Source: Volvox africanus (Eukaryota; Chlorophyta; Chlorophyceae; Chlamydomonadales; Volvocaceae). Taken from it: a stretch of 64,000 nucleotides of DNA. The stretch spans positions 1,054,001 to 1,118,000 of the forward strand of contig BSDZ01000116.1 in NCBI GenBank assembly GCA_030268105.1, read 5' to 3'. A program made the position numbers and the translations under genes. The notes beneath the pieces are model-generated. The model was not told the DNA's origin and searched no databases. It saw only the letters and a list, made by a program, of their open reading frames with translations. Of the stretch, positions 12,354 through 27,300 are shown piece after piece. Each line of letters opens with the position of its first letter. The first letter of the stretch is position 1.

Positions 12354-15280
12354 CTAGTTGAAGCTTCGGAAGACAACTTGCAACGTCGTCTCTAAATCCG
12401 ATACACGCGGCAGGTCCACATGGAGACGACCGCCCTCCGCCGGAGCGACCGTCGCCGCCGCCACTGCCGCCGCCGCCGTGGGGGTCGAAGTGGCCTCAGC
12501 ACTGCTGGCGGCGATAGCTGCCGCCGCTACCGGCTCCACAGCCACGCCCGGTGTAAAGCTGTAGCTCACCTCCGGCTGAAGCCTAACGCCGTTGAGCAGT
12601 ACGACATCTGGCTCACGACTGCAGTACGCCAATAAGTCTCCATAACCCCGGACAGTCATAGTGAAGACGAGCTCCTTGGCGCCGAAGCCGGCGGCGACGC
12701 GGCTGCCGCCTCCGCCAGTGACGGAGCCCACGGCCGCCGCCCCAGACTCGTAGTTGAGCTCCCGCACGGCACCGCCGCTGTTGATCATGTTGGACAGCCC
12801 GATGGCGGCGAAGGCTACCGGCCCGACGCGGGCAACGCGGGCAACGGTCAGTACGTCAGCCTCGCCGCTGCGTAGAGAGACCTGTCGGCCAATGAATTAA
12901 GTGGTAATGTACGACAAACAACCAATCCGGAAGAGAGGGGTTAGGAGAGCAGGGGGGAATATAGGAAAGGGGCAGGGGAGAGGAGCGAATGGCGAAGCGA
13001 CCCCGTGATGTTTACATAATAATACTAATATTTAATATTATTATATCATGTTATATATAGGGTGTAATACATGTATGTTATATTATATTGTATATAATAT
13101 ATTTTTTAATTTTCTTACTTTTTGTAGTTATTATTTTTTATTAATTATATCATTCTTATCATACATAATACTTATACATTTTACTTATTTATTCATTTCT
13201 TATTACGAAGTCTAACGTATTTAACGGCAGATGTCAACGTGTTTATTCACGAGTATACGAAATACCTGAATCCCTTCAGTGCCGTGCAGCAGGTGCATGG
13301 CATTGGTGTTACGGGAAAATACGACAAATTCCCGTGGTGCGTCGCTGGTGGCTGGGGTGGGACGAGCGCCAGTCGAAATCGGCCGGAACTTGTCGACGTC
13401 GTACGGTCGTACCTGTGAAGTCGGAAGCGGCCGAAATGCTATTTAGCCGTCATCCAATTAATTTCCGTCCACGTTGATTGGGCATATACAGAATGCTAAT
13501 AATATATAATATAAACTTCATCACCGGAAAAATTGCAAAAAGGATAGCAAGGTGTAACAAAATGTGTAATAAAAAAGCGCTGATGGAAAACACAGACTTA
13601 ACAGTGTGTCAGGTACATATCGGAACCCTGTAACACAAAAAAGTGTGTATTGTCAAAAAAGTCATACTTTATCGAAGAAACGCACGACCATCCCTTCACT
13701 TTCCCATCGAGCAGGCAACTCCGCTTTCAAGTCCTCACTCCCCACCCCACCCCTCATCCGCACGTCCAAACCTATGCCACCCCCCCCTCCCCCCAACACC
13801 TTCAATCCAGGCTGCCGCCCTCCCCTCTTTCCCACGATGTCCTTTAATAGTTACAACCATAAGGCCCTCCGAGGGGCGACGACCCACCTCCGTTGTCAGG
13901 CCTTTAGGGGCCTTATCATGAACGTGGAACTTGCGCCGTACTCGGTCCCAGGAGCTTCCCTGGAGATGAAAAACTCCCACCACACCCGTCACCGGGTTAG
14001 TGTTCCATACCTGTATCACACCGGGGTACGGCGGGAGAGGGTGGGGGATTGGATCCAGTGGGTTGTGCGAATGGACGGGAGCCCGGGGAAATGGTACGCT
14101 GTTGCTGGGGGAAATACACAAAAACGTAACATCACCTCTACCACCAGCACCACCACCAGCACCACCAGCACCCGCCCGCATACACACATCCCTGCACTCT
14201 TCCACCTCCTTAAATACACGCACATCCATCGTTACCTTGAGCAGGGTCTTCCCGTCCCGAAGCACATCTGCGAAAAGGCAGTCGCGGGTGGGCCGGCCCG
14301 GCTGACTGCACCGCAGTACGGAACCGTCCGGCAGTACCAACGTGTGGAGCAAAGCGAAATCGTGCTCTCCGGGTTTGTCAGAGACGTAGACAGGGCCACC
14401 AGAAACCGCCCTGGGTGTTTTTTTCAGAAGGAGGAACAGGGAGAGGGAGGTCAGGGGAAAGGGAAAACACTGACCCATGGGTCACGGGAAGCCACGCGGC
14501 TGCTACACTTTGGTCGTACTGAAGAACTTTGTAAGGAGAGATGTGGGGGGTGAGGTGGGGTGAGGTGGGGTGGGGTAAGATGGAGTGGGGGGTAGCCAAG
14601 GCATGGACGAAAAGGTGCAGCGGAGTCCTTTTCCCACATCAGGCTTGGACAAACACACACGTATACACACTCATGCACACATACACACAACCACACACAG
14701 ACACAAACGCAAACCCGCCCATACCATTTCCCCCTTTTCCCTCCTTGTCCCCCCTCCTCTCCCACCCCACCCCTCCCCCCCTGCCCCCTTCTCACCTCGC
14801 CACCGCGTGCAGCCGCGCCGCCGGATGCTTAGAATGAAACATGTCCCAATCGGGTTGCAGCAGCGCCCCGAGAAATACGGAGTTGAAGGCGCATGCGGCG
14901 ATGTGGGGGTGGCTGGAAGCCGGATCGCGGGGGTAGAAGTCGTCACTGGCCCTAGCCACCGCTGTGGCGGTCATCCTGAAAGACAGGGAAGGGGATAAAA
15001 AGGGTGAAAGGGCCGGGGTGAGGGGGGGGGGCTTGTAGCAGGAAGGAGGGCCTTCTGGTTTGTGGACACCGATTGAAAACTTGGCCTATATGAAAACTTG
15101 GACTTCGGGTCCTGAGGGTGGGTGGGTTCCTAAGCCCATGGAGGAGGGGGGGTGGGGGCGGGGTGGGGGTGAGGGGTTATGCCGGGGGAGTGTTTTGCCA
15201 CACGGTGTACTGTGGGCATCTGAAGCTGGGCGCGTTTGTGTATGTGTATGTGTATGTGTGTGTATGTGTTTGTGTATGTA

Positions 15281-15315
<35 letters not shown>

Positions 15316-18300
15316 GTGTGTGTGTATGTGTGTATGTGTATGTGTGTATGTGTATGTGCATAACCTTACGGCTGCCTGAAACATCTCCGATTCTGATCCC
15401 ATACATGAAGGCAAATGACATCCATACCCTAACCTCCCCCCAACCCCGCATACACACACGTTCATCCCCTCTTCTCTCCCCCCCCCCTAACACGCACACA
15501 CACACCCGCGCGCGTGCACATAACCCCTTACATCCCCCATTACCTCACACACATATACCCTCCCACCCCCACATAACCCTCAACCAACCAACCAACCCCT
15601 TTCACCCCTCTATATAAGGGGTTCAGGGTTACGCTGCCGTACATACACACGCACGTACCGGTACAGGTTCTCCGTTGAGTGGCACATGCAGTTGATGGCG
15701 TGGTTACCCCGGAAATGCCGGGCCACACTGCCCTCCAAGGCCCCCTGGTAGGTGGCGCTGAGGGCGGCGCCGCCGCCCATAGCGGTGCCTGAGCGTGTCG
15801 GGGTGGGGAGGGCGAGGGGGAAGAATGAGGGTGGAGGGGAGAAGGGCAGGCAGGGGGAAAACACACGCACGGCAGTATCGTCAACATACGGCGACCCGCT
15901 ACGATATTTTCTCACGGGAGACACCTTGTACAGCTGGAATCGAAAATCTGGTCTAATATTTCTGCTCTTTTTCCCGTACTCTCTATATTCGCCAACCACA
16001 TACACATTTACATTCACATACATATATATATGATATGTGTGTAAATGTATGTGTGTTCATTTTATTTCGAATTTGACAAAACAAAAGAGAGACCAAGTGT
16101 AAAAATGATACCTACCTCCGCCTGAAGACCCGATCCTAAAATCCTAAAACGTTAAACAACTGAAAACCGTCAACTTACCGATGAGTCCCACCCCCGCCTG
16201 GCAGTCCACCTTGACTCCGTCCACCCCGCTGTCGTGAAGGTAGCGGTGCATGGCGTCATAAAGCCGGCTTGGGTCGTCAACGACGCCAACACCTGGTTGG
16301 TGGTTAGTGGTTAGTGGTTGATGGGTTGGGGTTTTAAGATGAAGGGACGAGGGGGAAAGGAGGAAAAAGGGTCCAAGAGCTCTTGCCATCCCGTACGAAA
16401 GCGGTGCTTGCAAATTTTCTCCATCCCCTCTACCCTCTCCTCTACGAAAGGCCATAACCCCACCAGTCGCTACTTGTCCTTTTTGCATACACACACGCTC
16501 GTGCTCTCCCCGCTTCCTCCCCCCATCACCTACCCGCCAGAACTGCGGGATTCCAAGCCATAGACGGCTCAATCTCCAGCACTCCCGGGGTGGGTGAGGC
16601 GTACCGAATGTGCGCCGTCATTCCCGGCACCCCGGCCCCGCCCCCCGCGGCTCCACCATCAGTCGGCATGACTCCCGCCCAGTATCCCGGGAGGCCGTGC
16701 CAGCAGTACACGTACCGTACACCGAACCTGACAAGGCCGGAGGCCGGGGTTAGGCTAATACACGAGACCTCAAACAGCTGTTGTTGAGAAGAACAGATTA
16801 TTTAACTACCACAAGGACCTCAAGCATCACAACCAGAAAGAAGTAATACCACAACCACCGTGATACAAAAACTAGGAAACTGGGCGCGTGTGTGGGTTTG
16901 GTACTGGATGCTGGGGGCAATGCGGAGCGTGGAGGGGTATCGGTGTGGCCGCGTGGCTGTGTGTTTTGATTTCCCCCCCCCCTTAAACTGTTTCCCCTTA
17001 AACACACGTCTCCCCCCCTTCACCCACCTCAACGCGTGGCGTGCGGCATACAACAGGTGTGTGAGCTGGGTACGGCGTTAAAGGTACGGCACAGTGTGCG
17101 ATAAACATGAGTCACGATGTAGCTGTACGACAAGTGTAACTTACTTCCGTTTAATGTGCGCCACGACGGTGCCCAGGGCCTCAGGCACACCCGCCCAATC
17201 CACATCGGGACCGGCATCCGGGTGAGAGAACTTTCCGTTGGCCCGTACGGAAGTCAACCGACGTGTGAAGTCGGAGGCAGTGGCGTAGAAGGACAGCATT
17301 GCCGGGCGTAAGATGCCTGAACAGGCAACACACGCATCACGATGTCGTCGTCACCAAATACATGTAAAAAATGAAAGCTATTTAATTAAACCTTAACTAA
17401 TCCACAATGATTTAATTATTTATTGTTTATGCATATTCATCTGTTTATTTATTATTTGCTTACATCATATAAGTAGAAGGCATTTGAAGACCTAATTCTC
17501 CGTCGACAAAATCAATAAGCCCATCATCACAGCGTGGAAGCACAACAGCACAACGAACCTTATCGCGTATCCATGACCATGTCTCAATTTAACATAATCC
17601 AAAGTCGTACATTCCTGCCGTACTAAAGATAAACGATAAGCCCCTCCGAATATATGCATTACGGTGTTATGTTCATACAAAAAGGACTTAACGGATAACC
17701 TACCCCACGTAACCACCCAACTTTTTCAACTTTTCAAACGCTTAATGCGTAGGGTTTAAGGATTAAAACGCACGCAATTTTAGTCACAGCGAATCCATCT
17801 AGAGTTTTATCTAAGTGTTATCGGTTGGATTTGGTGATGATGTATAGTTATTTAATACGGTCAATGTCCTCCCGCCCCACCTCCGTCACCAACCCCTCAT
17901 CCTCACCCCCACCTCCCACAGATTCACATACACAAATTTACACATACCACTCCCCTCCCCTCCACTCCACCCACCCTTGGCCGCCGCCGCAAACACCTTC
18001 ACCGCCAAGCTGTTGGGGGGTGCCGGCTCCACCACCCATTGGTAGAAGATCAGGAACCCTGCCGTCGCAATACCCATCAGCCAACCGGCCACCTTCTGAC
18101 TCACACGAGCCAACCAAATAGCCTGCGCGGCGGTGGCGGCGCCGCCGCCAGGCGCTGCCGCCACCGCCACCGCCAGTGACTGCGGCGGCTCTGCCGCCGC
18201 CGCTGCTGACGCCGCCGTCGCCCGCGCGACGGCATCAGCGATGCTAATGCCGACGCCGCTGTCGCGCTCCCGCTGCTGCTGGGCCCCCGCTGTTGCTATA

Positions 18301-21300
18301 CCAGTTGTCAAGTTCGTTGAGTCCATGGTATTCATGTCGATGAGGTCGGCGCTCCCGCTGTGTGAATGGCTGTACGGCGGGTGCTGAGGACCCAAGTTGG
18401 CCAGGGTGGGCATCACCGTGCCTATCAGAGGGTTGGGTTTGGGGATTCGGGGAGCGAAGGGGAGGGGAGTCAATCGTACGGGCAAACTACTTTCCAAAGA
18501 TGACGGAGCAGCTGAGACAGCACATCTCAATCTGTCCGTTAACAAATCATAATAACTTAATTTTAAAAACACTGATATAATGAGAACGTTGATGTAGGAA
18601 TTTCAACATGCGTTATAACCCTGAAGTACGGCGACCCCGGGGGGATTTACCTCCACTCGTACACATCTCGTCCATGATGTCCCTCACCCGCTAAGACAAC
18701 ACGCACATATCCCCAATACTAAAACACAGTCTTCGGGGGCCCACACATAACCGGATCCGTTGGCTTTCAAACCCTTCCGAACATTCCCAAACCCCTCCCC
18801 CCTTCCCTCCCTATCTCCCTCCCTCTCCTTTCCTCTCCCCCCTACCTTCCCGTCCCCCATCCTCTCCGACGCGACATACCTGCTGAAGTCCCAGGGCGCA
18901 TCTGTGCCGCAGTCTCTGCCATGACCTCCTGGCTCTCGTAGAAGAAGTCGTCCTGGATGGAGACCGGAAGGGCGTGTGTGTATGCGTGTGTGTGTTTTGC
19001 GTGTGTGTGTTTTGCGTCGGGGAATGTGTAAACAATGCGATAAGTAATCGTTGCAGAGCCCCTTGATAGGGGTTGTATTGTGTGTGTATGTAGCCGTTAA
19101 CGCGCAAATCAAAAATGTGGGGGATGAACCATTCGTACGTATGTACGTACATACATACATACATATGCACTCACATACACATACGCATACACACACACAT
19201 ACACATACACATATACACACATACACATACACATACGCACATACACACATACACACATGTACCTGTGTGGCCTCCAGCAATCTTCTCGGCTCCCCCTCCA
19301 CGTGCAACTTGTCCGCCAGCTCCGCTGCTGGAGTTTTGCGCATGGGCGGGTCCACGTCCGTCATCTGGAGGAGCGAGGGGAGTGATGCGTACCGAGGGGG
19401 GTGTTGGGAAAGAGGAGGAGGGGAAAGAGGAGGGGAGAGTGTGTGCATATGCGCATGTGGAAACGAATCAGGATAGACGGATAAGGTTTTAAAACTAAAT
19501 TTGGAAGTTAGGGGAGGCGGGGGAAGACGGGGAGGGGTGAAGGGGTGAAGGGGGGGAGGACGACGAATGGCACGAACCAGCTACTGGTACTGAAGGAACG
19601 GAGACGGAGACTAGATAACCGTGAAGGTCGGCTGATGATGGACGACGTCGTACAAAGTAGTACAAGTGGAAACGAGAGCTGGGGGACGTGCAAACTAGGT
19701 AGTCGCCAAGCCAGTGAATTGAAGCATATAAAAGGGGTTGTGCGAATGGACGAGAGCCCCCGTGGCTGGTTCCGCTGTTTACATGGAAAGCCCCCGTGGC
19801 TGGTTCCGCTGTTTACATGGAAAGCATAGGAAGTACTATCACCACCACCACCACACCACCACCATCAGCCAGCGATACACTCAACCCAACCGTGTGCAGG
19901 TCCCGGTCGACAGCTTACCCGGTCTCCAGGACCACTCACTGGGTGTCGGACCACCTACTGCCTTCGCCCCAAGGTCGCGAAAGTCAAGGGAGGGACTGTA
20001 GCCGCCCACCTGTTTTGCGGCCCTGCACGGCCCTGCCCTACCAAGCCACTACCACTCTATTCCATATATTGCCCTAGCCACTATCACTATCCAGCACGTT
20101 GTGGCTCTTACCTGCCAACCGTCATCGATAATCAGCAGCTGAGGCGATATGCCCCCATCCTCCAAGCTGCTGAGGCCCTGCGCGAGCCCCCGCGCAGAAA
20201 CGGTGCTGTAAAACGCGTCCCAGGTGCACCAGCCGAAGCCATCCAGGGAGGGCGGCAGGACCTTGGCGGTGCGGGGCCGCGCGCCACCAGAGAGGGCGGC
20301 CGCAGCAGCCACACCCCGATCGACCAGCTCATAGGGGTCCCACGACGCCCCGATGTAGAGCGCCGAGCTCCACCGCGAGCCTTTGACACCTGGCGCACCC
20401 GACTCGAGGCGCAATACTAGCTCTCCATTTGCGCCCTCGGACTTCCTGTCGTATGGGAAAAATTCCAAATGAAATGGACGGTGATCGGATGCGTTGTATT
20501 GGTGCTCAAGAAGTCAAGATGAAAAGAATGACATGACCGGTAGCAGTTTGCTCCGGAATCTAACTGTCCTAGCACCACTAGAAAATAAAAATGTGATGTG
20601 CATATCTCAACATCAGAGTGTTTCAAAAATGTCATATCTTTTTACCAAGACACTCATATAATTGTTAATCAGTGAAATGGAGCAACAGCAATATACACCT
20701 GGAAATTTGAAACTCTGAAACATATAAGGAAGTTTTGTTTATTCCTTAAAATGCAGCCTCAAACTGTTGAACAGAACAAAAGGCAGCGTCTGGCGTTGCA
20801 GACGCCTGGAGGGGCGATGCCCCAAGGCACGGGTCTTGCAACACCGGCGTCTTCCATACTATTATCATCAACAATAGACAGGTTAGCATTAGAAAAGAAA
20901 ACAGTAAAAAGCAATCACAGAGACCCACGCCGTTGGACCCGTGCTGGAATCGCCACCGTGCAGGCTGTCAGGGATGCCTTCTAACGACGGCCTAATGGAC
21001 TACTTGCGCGGACGGGGAGGAAAGGTACTGGTTTCGTCAAGCAAAAGAAAAAGAACCCAATACGATCATCTTCTAACTTTTCTCTAACCGTTTTTACCCA
21101 GCCGCCAACCTTTCCTTCCTATCGTGCAGATAAAGGACCTAGAAGATGAGCTCGCGCAAACTCGCGCGCGCTGCGAGAAGCTGCAGCAAGAGCTGGCCAC
21201 CAAGAACGAATCGATGGCAGTCCTGGTTACCGAAAAGAAGGTGGACTGTGCTGACGACCATCGCAGGCACAACGCCCCCCTCTTCTCCTGAATTGCATTC

Positions 21301-24300
21301 ATACGCTCAGTTCCATTCCCCCACCCGATTCCCCGGGCCCCCACCCCCAACACACACATACACACAACCACAAACGTGCACGCACGCACATGGTTTGTTT
21401 ATTGTGGGTTTCTTCCCATCCATATCCCCTTTTTCCATTTTCATAATCAGGTCGCATGTATGTACTAGCCTTCTTCCCGCTCCTTTGCCTTCCTTGAGGT
21501 CCCAGTCATCTAAACCCTTTTGCCATTCTCGACCGCCGCCCTGCCATTCTTCCTCTCAATTCACTTTGCCCTTTTCCTTCTGCCTCTTTTTGTTTTCCCG
21601 GCTGCGCCTTTCAATGTAAAAATATATATGATGATGTTGCGACCCATCAGGTCTTCGAGGTGGCCGCGGCCGCCGTTCCCCCACCCACTGGTACTTCCAC
21701 AGCGGTACAGCACTTGCATCGACAGCTGGACGAGCAACTGCATAAGGGCCTGATGCTTGAGCAGAACCTTGCAGCCGCAAAACAACATGAGGTACGACAC
21801 CCCGGATTGGACGATGCCTCACGCCATGCCGCCGCACATGCACAGCCCCAGTTTCCCCGATTTCGGCTCCACCATATCCAACATGATGAGGCATCATCTT
21901 CCTCCCTCACCCGAGGACTGCTGCGTCCCGCTGCCGAGTACTACGGTTACGCCCCTTGACGTCTTCGATTACTGATGTCTCGGTGACCTCAATGTTTTGT
22001 ATTCGCTCTCACTCATATGCTGCTCATCCATGCCCTCCGTTGTGTCGATCTCCGAATCCCCAAAACCCCGAGTCCCAAAGGCCGTCTCCGCTCAGCGCTT
22101 AGCCTCCCTGGAGGCGTTACTATCAGAGCAGCGCGCCGAGCAAGCAAAGCTCTTGGCCGAAGCCGAGGCGGCAGCAGCCCGACTGCGAGTGGAGGTGGAG
22201 GCGGCCCGGGCTGAGGCACAGATGGCCCTCCGCAACGGAGAACTCGCGGAACGGGCGGCCCAGAGGAGGGTGGAGGCGGAGCGGGAGATCCTAAAGGTCA
22301 CACACACATACACATACTCATACACATACACATTCCCTCCCCCGCCGTTTCCACCCCTCTTTCCCGCCGGTCTCATTCGCAGAACTCCCTTCCTGTCCAT
22401 CTCTTTGGTCCCCCCCTTGCCTGCCTGCCTGCCTGCCTGCCCCGCTGCCACGATCTCTCGTTCCTCCGCCGTCGTTTCCCCTCCTTTCTAAGTAGGCCCC
22501 TAGTCCGCCTGTCAGACTGATGCCCCTTTCACTCACAGACGGCGTCATACTCCCACAATCTGGGACTGACACACAACCATGGTTTCGGCGCCTATCCCAT
22601 ACAAAACAATACGACGCGCAGGTGGCTCAGGCGCAGCTGGAGGAGGTTCGCAGCTACGCTGGCAACCTCAAGGCGGAGCTGGAGCAAACCCGGCAACGCG
22701 CCAGCCGCCAGGAAGCGGAGGCAGCAGCTCTGCGTAACAGCGCACAGCACGTGCGGCTGCAGCTACTGGAGGAAGAACTGAGAAACGCCAGGGAGGCGCT
22801 CGCATCAGCGCAAGCTGCAGCGGCGGCAGTGACGGCGACGGCGCACCACCAACCATCATCGACTTCTGCAGGGCCGACTGCTCGTACACAGAACGAGCAG
22901 GTTCCCGTAAGTGCGGCCGCTTCGCGGCGTTCTGGAATCTACTTAGGCGCTGACGCCGCCGCCGCTTCAGGTGGAGCTACAGTTGCTACTGCCGTGCTCG
23001 GCGGCGGCGGCGGGAGTACCAGCGGCATAGATCTGGAGCCCGCAATGGCGGATTTGCCTGAGGCATTACGACCCCCCTGGCTCTCACTTGTTAAGGTGTG
23101 CGGTCGTCCTTAATAACTCCCCCTCCACACACACACACCTCGAGTGGAGGAACAGCAATAATGCCTTCCTTTCCTTTTCCCAGTCCAGGGAGGGGAAGAC
23201 GAATAAACGAGACATGATACCTAACCGCGATGGTGTAGGCGGACGTCTAACTCCGTCCATGGAGGGATCCTGATCCTGATGATCTTTTTTGGATCCTGCG
23301 TTTTGCGTTTTTGCATTTTTCCTGATGATCTTTTTTGGATCCTGCGTCTTGAATCCTGCACTAGTTTGGGTCCCAAACTACTACTGGGACACACTATCAC
23401 GGAGGATCTCCGTTAAATGGATCCAATATAACTAATCACTACCAATTCACTGTCATTTGGGTCCTCAAGGGGACTGCCCTAAAATGGGGCACATCTGTAA
23501 CACCCGCGTCGTACCATCCGGCTCTTCCCCACGACGAGAACCTCCTTCTTCCCATACGCTGTATTATTTCTCAGTAAATCCATAAAACCCCAAACCCTCT
23601 TCCCACACCCGGTACCCCTGCACGGGTGTGCGTCTATCCAGGTATTGGGACTGCCCCCCGGCCTGCCGTTGGTGGCTCAGGCGGCCGAGGCGGGCCGTGC
23701 GGCAGCAGCGCTGACTGAGGAGGTGACGGACCTCAGAGCAGCCGTCAAGGCGCAGGACGAGTCCCTCATGCAGCTGCGCGCAGCGGTGTGGTGTGGTGTG
23801 GTGTGGTGTGCAGCGTCCTCATACACTCCCATTTTTCCCTTCCCTTTTCCTTTCCCTTCTCCTCAACCCCCCCCCCTTCCATTGAGGTGGCACATGTCTT
23901 TTTTCACTCAGCACCGCGTATTGCTGTCTCGTTCTCAACGAGAGATGTCTTCACTGAAACACGTGCTGAAACACGTGCTCATATCATACAATAGATGACA
24001 GAATACGCATACAATTTATAATATACATTTATTTATATCACGTAGTGGTACGAATTATACATGGTACATATCATACAGGTATTCTGTCTCTACTTACATA
24101 TTCTACTTACATATTGCAAGACTTTTTGGATTCTTTCTCCATGCATCTTTCCTCCCAATCCTCCATGCATAAATTTTCCCTCTCTCCCCCTCCCTCTCCC
24201 TCTCTCCCACTGCATCATTTCCCTGCTGATCAGGCAAGCGGCTCGGAGGCATACGCCACGGAGCTGCAATCGCAGCTGGCCGACCTGCGCAGCCGCCTCG

Positions 24301-27300
24301 AGAGGTCTCTCACCGCAGAGCGCGTCGCGGTGAGCCGAGCAGCGGCAATTGAGCAGGAACGCGATGCACTGCGCGCCGCTCTGTCCAGTCCCACGACCAC
24401 CGCCACCACGTCCAGGTCCGCGGACCCCAGCCCACACCCGCCTCACCCGGGCTCTCTAAGCGGACGCATTCTGGCTGGCCAGCAGGCGGCGGCCGTGGAG
24501 CAGCTGCAGCTCCTCAACGAGGGGCTGCAGAAGCAGGTTGGGTCGTCTTCACCCGTGACCGCACCTTTCCCATCCTCTTTAAAGTTGTTCATAAAAAGTG
24601 GCTCGTTGGGAACTTCAATATGCTTTTAGAAACGTAACTTTACAGCGCGCTAGGAATTTTACGTAATTTTCATTCTGCTTGTATTTTCGCGTGTATGTCT
24701 TCAGCCGTTTCCGCGTTACGTTACGTAGTGCGATGTTTTAGGAGCATCATGTCTTTCCTGGCCGGGCCCTTTTGCCGTGGGGCGCGCGCCCTCCGAACCC
24801 TCTCAGGTGTCTTCACTCCAGCAGGAGGTGGCAGCCAGTGCCTCCGCCGCGGAGGCGCAGGCGTTAGCTGCCCGCGCGGCCACCGCCCGGGCTGAGGCGG
24901 CAGAGCAGCGGATTAAGCAGCTGGAGAGGGAGGCGGACAGCCTCGCGGCGGAGGTCGCCTCGCTCCAGGCAAGAAAATAGCGGCCAGGGTGGACACCGAA
25001 CTATCCGCAGCCCAAAATGGGAAAACTCTTCGTGGATTTTGTTTTGCAGAATAGGAAAGGTCCTAAATAGGATCCGCCACGTAACAACAACAAAGGAATC
25101 CAGTGGTTCCCAATTAGTTCCACGTGATGCCTTTCGGAAGATAAAGCAAAGGTTTGTTCGTTTTTCGATTGAGAGAATTTCGTTTCTTCGTTCGAATTTC
25201 GTTCTTTCCTTTTACACAAATTCTGTTTCTCGTTTCTATCGTCACTATCTCTTCTTTTCTGTCGCGTTCGATTTTTTCTTTATCTTTCTTTCCAGGAGCG
25301 CTTGGGACGTGGGGAGCTGATCCGCGCAGGAGGTGTCCGCGTTCTACACCTGCGCCACAATCCCGAGCTGGAGGCGCGTCAAGCGCTCCGAGAGGCGACC
25401 GTCACTCGGCTGACAGCAGAGAATGATGCGCTGCGGGGCCAAGTGGCGGAGCTGGAGGCAGCCATGCAGAAGATGCAGATGACACAGCCTGAGACACAGA
25501 CGCAGAGGGGTAATAATGATCTGCGATGCGCCCCCGGAGATGAGAATTCCGCAGTCGCCGCCACTGGGCCTTCCACAGGTCAGTCAGACGACCGCTCATT
25601 CAGTATGTGGAAGTTAAAATAACAATAGACAGCTTATGCCAACAGCACGATGCTGTCCTTATCGCGCTCTTTCTTTCACCTTTTCCGCATAAAAAACACG
25701 GCCGCATGACACACCTTTTCTTTTTCTTTTAGAGTAAAGTTTTTCCACATCTTCCATAGGATATTGAAAGACGCCTTCACTGGCTGTTTTCTGTGACTTG
25801 ACTGAAATCATCTGTTACCCCTTTCTTCTTTTGATGGCACTTTCCCTGTTGTGACTACACCGCCTCCAGGGGACTCAGCCGCGGCTCCCCCAGCGGCGCA
25901 GCAGACCACCAGAGGCCGGATCGACGCCATTCCTGGCCCCGCTTTGGGGGCCGGTGTGGCCATCGCTGTTAAGGATGCGGAGATTACGGTGCTGAGGCGC
26001 AAAGTGGAGGAGTGTGAGAAGGCTATGAACCGCCTCAAGATGGTGTTCAAGGAGCGAATTACTGTATTCAGGTGGGGGGGGAGAAGCAAGGTCCTGCCTG
26101 AACTCCCTCGCGTACTCGCCCTCTTTTTTCTCCATTTGCATTTCATTGTTGCATTCCTACTCCTTCCCATCTCTTTTAACCCCTTTAACCCCGCTCATCG
26201 TTTCATTTCCTTACTATTATTGCGCCCGCCCCACCACTGGAACTCCAGGGAGGCATGCTACAGCCTGTTTGGGTACCGCGTGGACATGACGGCGGAGGCT
26301 ACCGTGGCTGCGGACGCAGCCGGAGCGCCGACTACCTTCACTCTCAAGCCTCAACACGCAGACGACCCTGCCGCACTGTTGGTCTTCAGGCAAGTAGGGG
26401 GAGATATCCTCATAACGTACATCTAGATCACATCTCCTCCTCCATTACCAACGTTTCGATGTTCGTATCCCTCCTCCTCTTTCTCCTTATTGTTTAACAG
26501 CTTTTCGATCGCAGCAGTATCGCTCTGTTTCGCCTCGTGTGTTTTGCTTTTCCCCCTCTCTTTCTTCTCCTCTTCCTCCTCTTCTCCTCCAGGACGACCT
26601 CTCCGTTCTCAATCAGTTCTCGAGTTGTATGTCATACCCTTCAATACGCATATCCCCTTCGACTTGCTCCCTCCCTCCCCCGCGTCTTCTCAGGTGCACG
26701 AGTGGCGGCGGCCGTATGGAGCTTGTTCCCAACACCTTCACTAGAGAGCGACTGGCTCGCGAAGTGGAAACCTTCGTCCGCAAGTTCAATTGCATTCCCG
26801 CGCTTACTGCCAACCTGACCATGGATAACTTCCAGAAACAGACCCAGTGCTGACTGGACGTGATGGAGGGCACTGCTGAATGCGGGTCGGAGATGTGAGG
26901 AGGGTTTATATGCTCAGTAGTAGTGGCGATGGTGGTAGTAGTAAGGGTAGTGCTGCTGAGTGATGGTGGAACCGGTACAGCAGCAGGGCTTCCCCCGGCA
27001 ACATCGACACATCGACAAAAGTGTCTGAACACCATGTAACACCTTTACCGACAACTATCGGTGCACAGAGTTTATCATGTGCCTTTCCGCCACCACCGGT
27101 TTCTTCTTACGACGGTTATATAGCAGTCGCTACATATAACCACCAACATTGTTTGAAACGGAACGCTTTCTCACCTTTGCTTGAGTGACAGTTAATAGGC
27201 CCCTTCCTCAACATCCTCCTAACAGCTCCTCCCTTACTTTCCAGTGCAGCTAAAAAGGTATAGGAGGAAAGGCATACGAAGCGAGGCTTCCAGATGCCAA

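Noticed and set aside
18662..18704. A possible 40-base GH36 exon reading [14 protein letters not shown] between exons 18880..18952 and 17975..18421
   Set aside because: Including it breaks the reading frame; joining 18880 directly to 18421 is phase-consistent (G|GC).
22906..22981. An intron in MAD1 from CCC|GTAAGT to TTCAG
   Set aside because: Using it leads to an early stop; the frame is open straight through to 23095, which joins correctly to the next exon.
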